The position numbers were made by a program, and so were the translations under genes. A stretch of DNA of 64,000 nucleotides from Lachnospiraceae bacterium. Its GTDB lineage: Bacteria > Bacillota > Clostridia > Lachnospirales > Lachnospiraceae. Below are positions 17,526 to 25,853 of the stretch, one piece after another. The stretch is from positions 1-64,000 of the forward strand of contig JAJQCQ010000059.1 of the NCBI GenBank assembly GCA_021202635.1, in the 5' to 3' direction. Position 1 is the stretch's first letter, and every line of letters starts with the position of its first letter. The notes below the pieces were generated by a model. The model had not been told where the DNA came from and did not search any database. It saw only the letters and a list, made by a program, of their open reading frames with translations.

Positions 17526-19025
17526 ATGGAGAAGTTAAATTATGCAGTGCTGAAGGAAACCGGCTACAAAGGTTACATTCTGGAAAAGGCGCCGGAGAAG
17601 GTGATGCAGTTTGGGGAAGGTAATTTCCTGCGCGCATTTGTGGATTACTGGTTTGACCTGGCGAATGAGAAAGCGGACTGGAATGGCAAGTGTGTCCTGG
17701 TGCAGCCGATCAGCGGCGGCCTCGCGAAGATGATCAACGAGCAGGATGGTCTTTACACTCTGCATCTGCGCGGCAGCCAGAATGGGGAAAAGGTAGACGA
17801 CGCGCGTGTGATTTCCAGCGTCAGCCGCTGCCTGAACCCGTATGAGAAGGAAGATTATGAGGCAATGATGGCGGTAGCTGAAAGCGATGACCTGGAGATC
17901 ATCGTTTCGAATACGACAGAGGCTGGTATTGTCTATGACCCGGCATGTCAGGAAGAGGATTGCCCGCCTTCCAGCTTTCCGGCGAAGCTGACCCAGGTGC
18001 TGCTGCGCCGTTATCATGCCGGGAAGCCGGGCATCATTATGCTGGCGTGCGAGCTGATTGATAACAATGGGAAGGAGCTTCTGAAATGCGTCAATCAGTA
18101 CATTGACCAGTGGGGACTGGAGGATGGATTCCGGAAATATGTCAATGAGGACTGTACGTTCTGCGGTTCTCTGGTAGATCGTATCGTGCCTGGCCGTATC
18201 CGTGACCCGAAGGAAGTGGCGGCGCTCGAGGAGTTTCATGGCTACGCCGATCCGCTTCTCGACGTGGGCGAGGTCTTTGGCCTCTGGGTGATCGAGGGGG
18301 ATGAATCGCTGAATGATGTCCTTCCGTTTGCAAAGGCGGGACTGAAGGAAAAGGTATTTGTCACGCCGGATATGAGCCCGTATAAAAAGCGCAAGGTTCG
18401 TATCCTCAATGGCGCGCACACCGGCTTCGTGCTGGGAGCATATCTGTCTGGTGAGAACATTGTGCGCGACTGTATGCATGATGAGACCATCAAAGGTTTC
18501 ATGAATAAGATGCTCTACGATGAGGTGATTCCGACGCTTCCGCTGGATAAGGATGACCTGCTGGCGTTCGCCTCTGCGGTGCAGGATCGTTTCAATAATC
18601 CGTTCGTGGACCACGAGCTGATGAGCATTTCCCTGAACTCGACCTCCAAGTGGAAGGCCCGCAATATGCCGTCCTTCCTCGAGTACATCGAGCTGAAAGG
18701 GGAGCTGCCGATCTGCCTGACTACTTCACTGGCGGCGTACATTGCGTTCTACAGCAATGACATCCAGGAGCTGACGGACAAAGGCCTCGTGTGCAGACGG
18801 CCGGCAGGAAATGAATACGTGATAAGCGACGACCGCTGGGCGCTGGAATTCTATTATGAGCACAGAGCGGACAGTGCAGAGGAGCTGGTGCACGCGGTTC
18901 TGACCAATGAGAAGATGTGGGGGCAGGATCTGGCGCAGATCGCCGGACTGGAAGCAAAGGTGGTTGAAATCTTAAAGAAAATCCGCACAGAAGGAGCAAA
19001 GGCGGCATACGCAGCCTGCCTGTAA
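17526..19025 (+). CDS. uxaB: Tagaturonate reductase (mannitol dehydrogenase family)
   Basis: 499 aa; VMQFGEGNFLRAFVDYW, LVQPISGGLAKMINEQDGLYTLHLRG and KKRKVRILNGAHTG motifs; adjacent to uxaA. Confidence 0.88.
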   Translation: MEKLNYAVLKETGYKGYILEKAPEKVMQFGEGNFLRAFVDYWFDLANEKADWNGKCVLVQPISGGLAKMINEQDGLYTLHLRGSQNGEKVDDARVISSVSRCLNPYEKEDYEAMMAVAESDDLEIIVSNTTEAGIVYDPACQEEDCPPSSFPAKLTQVLLRRYHAGKPGIIMLACELIDNNGKELLKCVNQYIDQWGLEDGFRKYVNEDCTFCGSLVDRIVPGRIRDPKEVAALEEFHGYADPLLDVGEVFGLWVIEGDESLNDVLPFAKAGLKEKVFVTPDMSPYKKRKVRILNGAHTGFVLGAYLSGENIVRDCMHDETIKGFMNKMLYDEVIPTLPLDKDDLLAFASAVQDRFNNPFVDHELMSISLNSTSKWKARNMPSFLEYIELKGELPICLTTSLAAYIAFYSNDIQELTDKGLVCRRPAGNEYVISDDRWALEFYYEHRADSAEELVHAVLTNEKMWGQDLAQIAGLEAKVVEILKKIRTEGAKAAYAACL

Positions 19026-19091
19026 TACAGGGATTTTGAAGCGAAGCACGAAGAAATCCGTCGTATTACATATAACTAGGGGAGAAGCACC

Positions 19092-20579
19092 ATGAATTCA
19101 ATAAAAATCATACAGATCGCCCCAAATGACAACGTTGCAGTGGCGCTCCATCCGATCGCGAAGGGCGAGCAGCTGGAGGTGGGCGGCCAGACGCTGGCAG
19201 CTCTGGAGGACATTCCGCAGGGGCATAAGATCGCCATTCGTGCGATCAAAGAAGGAGAAAACGTCATAAAATACGGCTTTCCGATCGGCCACGCGACGAG
19301 TGACGCGGCGGCGGGTACCTGGATGCATACGCATAATGTAAAGACCAACCTCTCCGGGGAAGTCGCGTATACATACCAGCCGGTACTGGATTATCCGGAG
19401 CCGGTCGAGCCGGAGCTGTTTTCCGGCTTTCGCAGAAGGGACGGGCGCGCAGCGATCCGCAACGAGATCTGGATCATTCCGACCGTGGGCTGTGTCAATG
19501 ATATCGCAAAGAATCTGGTAAAGGAAAACCAGGATCTGGTAACGGGGACCATCGACGGACTGTATGCCTTCACGCATCCGTTCGGCTGCAGCCAGACCGG
19601 CGCAGATCACGCGCAGACCAGAAAGCTCCTGGCGGCGCTGGCGCGGCACCCGAACGCGGCGGCGGTGCTGGTGCTGAGCCTGGGCTGTGAGAACCTGACG
19701 CACGAGCAGTTCCTGGCGGAGCTGGGGGAATACGATGCCGATCGCGTGAAATTTCTGACCTGTCAGGAGGTAGAGGATGAATATGAAGCAGGCCGTGCGC
19801 TTCTTACGCAGTGCGCCCAATACGCCGCGCAGTTTGTGAGAGAGCCGATTCCGGTGAGCGAGCTGGTGGTCGGCATGAAATGCGGCGGTTCCGACGGTCT
19901 GTCCGGCATTACCGCAAACCCGGCGGTCGGCCGTTTCAGTGATATGATGACTGCCCGCGGCGGTTCCACGGTATTAACAGAAGTACCGGAAATGTTCGGC
20001 GCGGAGGGCTTCCTTATGAACCGCTGTGCGGATGAGAAGATCTTTGAAAAAGCGGTAGATATGATCAACGGCTTCAAAAACTATTTCCTCAGCCACAACG
20101 AGGTGGTTTACGAAAATCCCAGCCCGGGCAATAAAAAGGGCGGCATTACGACCCTTGAAGACAAATCCTGCGGCTGTGTGCAAAAGGGCGGCACAGCCCC
20201 GATCATGGATGTGATCGGGTACGGTGATCCGGTGGTAACAAAAGGACTGAACATGCTTTACGGCCCGGGTAATGATCTGGTCTCTGCGACTGCGATGACT
20301 GCGGCAGGGGCACACCTGATCCTCTTTACAACCGGCCGCGGCACTCCATTTGGGGCACCGGCACCGACCGTAAAGATCGCGACGAACAGCCAGCTGGCCG
20401 CGAAGAAAAAAGGCTGGATTGACTTTGACGCGGGTACCATTGCGGACGGAGAGCCGATCGACGCCGCGGCAGAGCGGCTCTTACAGCTCGTGATTGAGAT
20501 CGCCAGCGGCCGGCAGACCCTGACCGAGCAGCATGGCTGCCGGGAAATCTCCATTTTTAAGGATGGCGTGGTACTGTAA
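19092..20579 (+). CDS. uxaA: Altronate dehydratase
   Basis: 495 aa; N-terminal SAF domain plus GYPRxxGRAAIRNEIWIIPTVGCVN-type and MKCGGSDGLSGITANPAVG motifs. Confidence 0.9.
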   Translation: MNSIKIIQIAPNDNVAVALHPIAKGEQLEVGGQTLAALEDIPQGHKIAIRAIKEGENVIKYGFPIGHATSDAAAGTWMHTHNVKTNLSGEVAYTYQPVLDYPEPVEPELFSGFRRRDGRAAIRNEIWIIPTVGCVNDIAKNLVKENQDLVTGTIDGLYAFTHPFGCSQTGADHAQTRKLLAALARHPNAAAVLVLSLGCENLTHEQFLAELGEYDADRVKFLTCQEVEDEYEAGRALLTQCAQYAAQFVREPIPVSELVVGMKCGGSDGLSGITANPAVGRFSDMMTARGGSTVLTEVPEMFGAEGFLMNRCADEKIFEKAVDMINGFKNYFLSHNEVVYENPSPGNKKGGITTLEDKSCGCVQKGGTAPIMDVIGYGDPVVTKGLNMLYGPGNDLVSATAMTAAGAHLILFTTGRGTPFGAPAPTVKIATNSQLAAKKKGWIDFDAGTIADGEPIDAAAERLLQLVIEIASGRQTLTEQHGCREISIFKDGVVL

Positions 20580-20603
20580 ATCCTGAAACAGGGATGATTG
20601 GAT

Positions 20604-20657
20604 GTTACCGTTCAAATCCGACTACGCACCTGCTGCGTGGTCAGGATTGAAAACGTA
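20604..20657. repeat. Family-3 hairpin repeat, copy 1
   Basis: gttaccgttcaaatccgactacgcacctgctgcgtggtcaggattgaaaacgta; partner at 21714-21768. Confidence 0.65.
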
Positions 20658-20781
20658 AGGATGATTGGATTTATCCGCAGGAAGGTTTGCTGCTGACCTG
20701 CGGATTTTTATGCGCAGGGCCGGGCAAGGTGTTTTGCGGCTTATGCCGTACCCGGTCCGCGCGGCGAGCAGGAGGATATTT

Positions 20782-21147
20782 ATGATGAATGAATTTTACA
20801 AAGCAGTGGTTGATGCGGATGACGCGCCGATTGTAATCTGTGATACGGAACATACGATCGTTTATATGAACCCGACCGCCATAAAAAGATATGAAAAGCG
20901 CGGCGGGGAGAAATTGGTTGGCCGGTCAATCTTTGATTGCCATAACGCACATTCCAGAGAGATCATTCAGTCGGTGGTTGAGAAATTCAGGGACAATGCG
21001 GATTTGGATAAGGTCTATACATACGCCAAAAACTGGGGCGGCGAGGACAGCGATGTCTACATGGTTGCCCTGAGGAACGGGAAGAGGGAACTGATCGGCT
21101 ATTATGAGAAGCACGAGAGCCGGATCCATGAGACGGATCGGCTCTGA
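20782..21147 (+). CDS. PAS-domain protein
   Basis: NEFYKAVVDADDAPIVICDTEHTIVYMNPTAIKRYEKRGGEKLVGRSIFDCH; RBS AGGAGG before ATG 20782. Confidence 0.75.
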   Translation: MMNEFYKAVVDADDAPIVICDTEHTIVYMNPTAIKRYEKRGGEKLVGRSIFDCHNAHSREIIQSVVEKFRDNADLDKVYTYAKNWGGEDSDVYMVALRNGKRELIGYYEKHESRIHETDRL

Positions 21148-21648
21148 AAAATCTTAAGGAAATCTTCACATGGATGCAAAGAAAATTCTGACTCGATAAG
21201 CTATAATGAAGTCAGAAAAAGAACGGGAACGGTATGTGCCAAAGAGAGCAGGGCTTCGATCCAGCCGCTGTCGGCGGCAATTGATCTGGAAGCCATCGGG
21301 GATGGCGGATCAGCAGAGTTTGCGGCTGAATTTACTTTTTCCGAGGAGCTGATTCTCTCGGTAAGCGGGGATTTTACCTTTACAGAGTTATCGGAAGAGG
21401 AGGAGAGCGGAATCTTATATGACCTGGAGGATGTGCTTGCGTATGAACAGGCAGGAATCCAAACCCTTTCTTTTACGCCGCAGGACACAAAAGTAACGGT
21501 GGAGGACGGGCTGGTCACGACGGTCACCAGAAGCGCCCTGGATACGGAGACAGGAGAGAATGATACGGTTCGGAACGCAGCTTTGCGGTTCATATCAGCG
21601 GCAGAAATGGAGAACTGCTTCTGGATGAGTATAAGTAGTTCAGAATAA
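21148..21648 (+). pseudogene. Start-less ORF remnant
   Basis: Open from after the PAS stop to 21648 (..ASIQPLSAAIDLEAIGDGGSAEFAAEFTFSEELILSVSGDFTF..), with no ATG or GTG plus RBS near its 5' end; the first ATG is internal (21433). Confidence 0.4.
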
Positions 21649-21659
21649 AAAACATAGCG

Positions 21660-21686
21660 CGAGCAGGGAGCAAACCTCCCTGCTCG
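21660..21686 (+). terminator. Hairpin with 11-bp stem
   Basis: CGAGCAGGGAG-caaac-CTCCCTGCTCG. Confidence 0.6.
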
Positions 21687-21713
21687 ATTCTGTTCCGGGA
21701 TTGTTCTGGCGGC

Positions 21714-21768
21714 GTTACTGGTTACAATCCGACCACGTATTTGTTGAGTGGTTAGAGTTGAAAACGTA
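21714..21768. repeat. Family-3 hairpin repeat, copy 2
   Basis: gttactggttacaatccgaccacgtatttgttgagtggttagagttgaaaacgta. Confidence 0.65.
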
Positions 21769-21896
21769 GTGGCAGCAAGCAAAAAGAAGAGAGGACGGTC
21801 AGGTTCTGCTTGCAGGAGAGAGGAAATACAGGTATAATCTGTGAAAATAAAAAATGGTCTGGATGACAGACCGGATGAGCTGGAGGAATTACCAAG

Positions 21897-24800
21897 ATGC
21901 GATTATTCAATGACAACTGGGAATTTTCAAAAAATGAAGAAGCATTTTCTCCTGTAGGTCTGCCCCATGACTGGGCGATTGCCAGTACGGAAACCTTCTA
22001 TGAGGATGCCCTTGGCTGTTACAGGAAATTTTTCACATGGAAGAGACAACCGGATGAGCGGGTTTTTCTGCGCTTTGACGGTGTATATATGGACAGCCGC
22101 TATTATCTGAATGGAGCGCTTGTCTGGGAGTGGAAGTATGGGTATTCCGCATTTGAGTTTGAGATTACGGATGCTCTGAAGGAGGGGGAGAATGAGCTTC
22201 TGGTGACGGTGGATTTCCGCAATCCGAACAGCCGCTGGTATTCCGGCGCGGGTATTTACCGGAACGTGTGGCTGCGCACGACGCACGAGCAATACCTGGC
22301 CGCCGATGGCATCTACTTTCATACGGAACGGCGCCCATCGCGAAAGGATTCCGAAACGGACGCCGCGGCCTGCTGCCAACCGCAGGAAAGGGGTGATTCC
22401 ATACGGCGAAGGGCTCTGGAAACGGACACTGCGTCAGGGGAGCTCTGGGAGGTTCAGCTTCAGACGGAGGTATGGGGATCAGGAGTGGAAGTGGAGGTTA
22501 CGCTTCTGGACGGAGAGGATACCGTCCTTTTGTCCGGAAAGGGAGAATTGCAGCCGAAGGAGGAAGCATATTCCCTTTATCGCTTCTGTGGTCAGGTGGA
22601 GAACCCGGTGCTCTGGGATATTGAGAATCCGTATCTATACCGTCTGCGTGTGGATTTGCTTCGGGATGGTGAGGTCATCCAGCGCGAGGAGCAGATGACC
22701 GGATTCCGCACGACGGAATTTACCCCGGAGGAAGGGTTCTTATTAAATGGAAGAAAGGTGAAGCTGAACGGTGTCTGCGATCACCATGACCTCGGCTGCC
22801 TGGGCAGTGCATTTCACCCGCAGGCGATGGAGCGGAAGCTGCGGATTTTAAAGGAGATGGGAACCAATGCGCTTCGCCTGTCTCATAATATGCCGGCGGC
22901 GGGACTGATGGAGCTGACGGACCGGCTGGGGATTCTGGTGGTATCGGAGGCGTTTGATATGTGGGAATCACCGAAGACTCCTTATGATTATGCGCGGTTT
23001 TTCCCGGAATGGTATCAGGCGGATGTGGCAAGCTGGATTCGGCGGGACCGGAACCGCCCGAGTGTGATCATGTGGAGCATCGGAAATGAGATTCATGATA
23101 CGCACGCCAGTGCAAAGGGACAGGAATGGACGCGCCGCCTGCTCGCCGAGGTAGCGAAGCATGACCCGCTTAAAAATGCGCGCCCGACGATCGGCTCAAA
23201 CTATATGCCGTGGGAGAACGCGCAGAAATGTGCGGATATTGTGAAGCTGGCGGGTTATAATTACGGGGCAAATTATTATGAGGAACATCACCGAAAGCAT
23301 CCGGACTGGGTGATTTACGGGAGCGAGACGGGTTCGGTGGTGCAGAGCCGGGGAATTTACCATTTCCCGTACACGAAATCGGTGCTGGCGGATGAGGATC
23401 AGCAGTGTTCTTCTTTGGGAAATTCGACGACAAGCTGGGGTGCGAAATCGCATGAGGAGTGTATTGCGGCGGAATGGGAGCATCCGTATTCCTGCGGGCA
23501 GTTTTTGTGGTCCGGATTTGATTACATCGGGGAGCCGACCCCCTATCATACGAAAAATTCTTATTTTGGCCAGGTGGATACGGCGGGCTTCCCGAAGGAT
23601 TCGTATTACTGCTATCAGGCAGCATGGACGGATTACCGGAAAAAGCCGATGGTGCACCTGTTTCCTTACTGGGATTATAACGAAGGACAGGAGATTGATG
23701 TGTGCGTGTATTCGAATGCGCCCGCGGTGGAGCTGTTTCTGAACGGGGAAAGCCAGGGAATCAGGGTCTTACACAGCAGAGGAGGCGATACGGACGGTGC
23801 TGTTCTCTGCCAGGAAAAATCTGCAAAGCTGGAGGAGCTGCATGCGCGGTCAGAGAAGTACCGCCGTATTTCCGCGACCTGGCGTGTGCTTTACCGGGCG
23901 GGCGAGATTCGCGCGAAAGCATATGACGAAAATGGAAGGCTGATTGCGGAGGATGCGCATCGGTCTTTTGGCGAATCCGCGAAAATCATCCTGACGCCGT
24001 CTTTGCCGCAGAACCCTGTGTGCAGCGTGCCTGAAACGGATGCCGCCACCTGCCGCCGGCAGCAGGGAAAGGGTGATTCTCTGCTGCCGGGAAGAATGAC
24101 GGCGAATGGCAATGATCTGCTTTTTGTAGAAATTACCATGGAAGACGCGCAGGGAAATCCGGTAGAAAACGCGGTAAATCGGGTAAAGGTATCTGTGACA
24201 GGCGCAGGTGCGCTGGTCGGCACGGATAACGGGGACAGTACCGACCGGGAGAGCTATAAAAGCGGCAGCCGCAGGCTGTTTAGCGGCAAATTGCTTGCTG
24301 TGGCTAAGACCGGAACGAAAGCCGGTGAACTGGTGATGACCGTCACTTCACCGGGACTGCCGGCGGCGGTGCTGACTGTGCCGGTGGCGGAAGGAATACC
24401 GGAACCGGGCAGCAGTCCGCTGGCCTATCTGGCGGACCTGGAAACAGAGAATGATATCATTGGCGGGGAGGAAGCAGCAGCGGAGGACATTCCGGTGCGC
24501 GCGATCCGGCTGAAAAGCATGGACGGGATTCACCTTACGAAGGAACATCCCAAGACCCTTGTGACCGCGACGATCTGTCCCGCATCCGCGACGGACCGGT
24601 CGCTGGCCTGGAGTGTTGTGGATGATGCCGGCATTCCGCTTTCCATTGCCGAGCTGGAACCGTTGGATGCTTCCTTCCGGCAGCCGGATGCGGATGCATG
24701 CGTTCTTGTCCGGGCGAAGAGTGATGGCAAATTCCGCCTGCGCTGTACCTCCCGGAGCGGGAAAAAAGAGGTGCGCATGATTTCCCAGCTGGAGTTTACC

Positions 24801-25583
24801 GCGGAAGGCCTGGGAACCGCGTTCCTGGATCCGTATGGCTTTATTACAGGCGGCCTTTATGACTACAGCCAGGGCGAGCCGGGAAACGGAAATGAACACG
24901 GGGTGGCGACCGGGCGCGACGGGGAGACACAGGTGGGGTACCATTTCATCGACTTCGGACCGGAGGGCTCCAATGAGATCACCCTGCCGATTTTCGCACT
25001 GGAGGGAGAACCGCACCAGATTCAGATTTATGAAGGGATGCCTGGTGAGGACGGCGCGGAGCTGATCGGGGATGTCGTCTATCAGAAGCCGTCGATCTGG
25101 AACACCTATCAGGCGGAAACCTATCGTCTGAAGCGGCATCTGCAGGGTGTGACAAGCCTGTGCTTTGTCCTGCAGGAGAAGATTCATATTAAGGGCTTTT
25201 CGTTTGCCCGCCAGATCCGCGCGTATGAGCAGCAGAATGCATATGACTGCATCAATGTCTACGGCGACTGCTTTGCGCGGGACGGCGAGTGGGTGCGCGG
25301 GATCGGCAATAATGTCACGCTGGAGTTTGGCGAGATGGATTTTGGGGAAGAAGGTGCCGGCCGGATTACGATTGCCGGCTGGACGCCGCTTGAGAAAAAC
25401 AGCATTGTTTTGCGTGTGGAAGCAGACGTCCAGGAGCGTGTCGTATTGGAATATGTGGGCGGGCAGAAGGAGCAGAGCTTCGCGGTCGGGCCAATCCGCG
25501 GGAAACAGAAGGTGAGCTTTGTCTTCTTGCCGGGCTGCCAGTTCGATTTCCACTGGTTTCAATTTACCGGAGCGCAGGCATAG
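21897..25583 (+). CDS. Large GH2 beta-galactosidase-like protein with DUF4982-type C-terminal region
   Basis: 1228 aa; FNDNWEFS...GLPHDWAI N-terminus, SVIMWSIGNEIHDTH acid/base, GSETGSVVQSRG region. Confidence 0.87.
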   Translation: MRLFNDNWEFSKNEEAFSPVGLPHDWAIASTETFYEDALGCYRKFFTWKRQPDERVFLRFDGVYMDSRYYLNGALVWEWKYGYSAFEFEITDALKEGENELLVTVDFRNPNSRWYSGAGIYRNVWLRTTHEQYLAADGIYFHTERRPSRKDSETDAAACCQPQERGDSIRRRALETDTASGELWEVQLQTEVWGSGVEVEVTLLDGEDTVLLSGKGELQPKEEAYSLYRFCGQVENPVLWDIENPYLYRLRVDLLRDGEVIQREEQMTGFRTTEFTPEEGFLLNGRKVKLNGVCDHHDLGCLGSAFHPQAMERKLRILKEMGTNALRLSHNMPAAGLMELTDRLGILVVSEAFDMWESPKTPYDYARFFPEWYQADVASWIRRDRNRPSVIMWSIGNEIHDTHASAKGQEWTRRLLAEVAKHDPLKNARPTIGSNYMPWENAQKCADIVKLAGYNYGANYYEEHHRKHPDWVIYGSETGSVVQSRGIYHFPYTKSVLADEDQQCSSLGNSTTSWGAKSHEECIAAEWEHPYSCGQFLWSGFDYIGEPTPYHTKNSYFGQVDTAGFPKDSYYCYQAAWTDYRKKPMVHLFPYWDYNEGQEIDVCVYSNAPAVELFLNGESQGIRVLHSRGGDTDGAVLCQEKSAKLEELHARSEKYRRISATWRVLYRAGEIRAKAYDENGRLIAEDAHRSFGESAKIILTPSLPQNPVCSVPETDAATCRRQQGKGDSLLPGRMTANGNDLLFVEITMEDAQGNPVENAVNRVKVSVTGAGALVGTDNGDSTDRESYKSGSRRLFSGKLLAVAKTGTKAGELVMTVTSPGLPAAVLTVPVAEGIPEPGSSPLAYLADLETENDIIGGEEAAAEDIPVRAIRLKSMDGIHLTKEHPKTLVTATICPASATDRSLAWSVVDDAGIPLSIAELEPLDASFRQPDADACVLVRAKSDGKFRLRCTSRSGKKEVRMISQLEFTAEGLGTAFLDPYGFITGGLYDYSQGEPGNGNEHGVATGRDGETQVGYHFIDFGPEGSNEITLPIFALEGEPHQIQIYEGMPGEDGAELIGDVVYQKPSIWNTYQAETYRLKRHLQGVTSLCFVLQEKIHIKGFSFARQIRAYEQQNAYDCINVYGDCFARDGEWVRGIGNNVTLEFGEMDFGEEGAGRITIAGWTPLEKNSIVLRVEADVQERVVLEYVGGQKEQSFAVGPIRGKQKVSFVFLPGCQFDFHWFQFTGAQA

Positions 25584-25686
25584 ATCAGGGAGAAAAACGA
25601 TACCGTTTAAGCAAAAAGTGAGCAGTGGAAAGCAATTATTTTGGAGCAGAAAAGAGAGAAACTTTTTATAATGTGACTGATAGGAA

Positions 25687-25804
25687 CCGATCAGTCAGAG
25701 ACAGAATCAAAAAGCTGCGCAGCAGCGGCAGATGTGCGAAGCACAGCTGGATTCTGGAACATTAATTATGAGAAGCGGTTTTCTTCTCATAATAGACTGA
25801 TCGG
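25687..25804. other. Nested inverted-repeat (cloverleaf-like) element
   Basis: Outer CCGATCAGTC (25687-25696)/GACTGATCGG (25795-25804); inner CAGAATC (25702-25708)/GATTCTG (25750-25756) and ATTATGAGAAG (25765-25775)/CTTCTCATAAT (25783-25793). Confidence 0.8.
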
Positions 25805-25853
25805 AAGAAGTCAGCGATATGAATAACGGAATTGGAAGGGGACGGATCGTTTT

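Noticed and set aside
20763-20776. GCGAGCAGGAGG as another copy of the GC-rich palindrome
   Set aside because: Only one arm is present and it serves as the RBS of the PAS gene.
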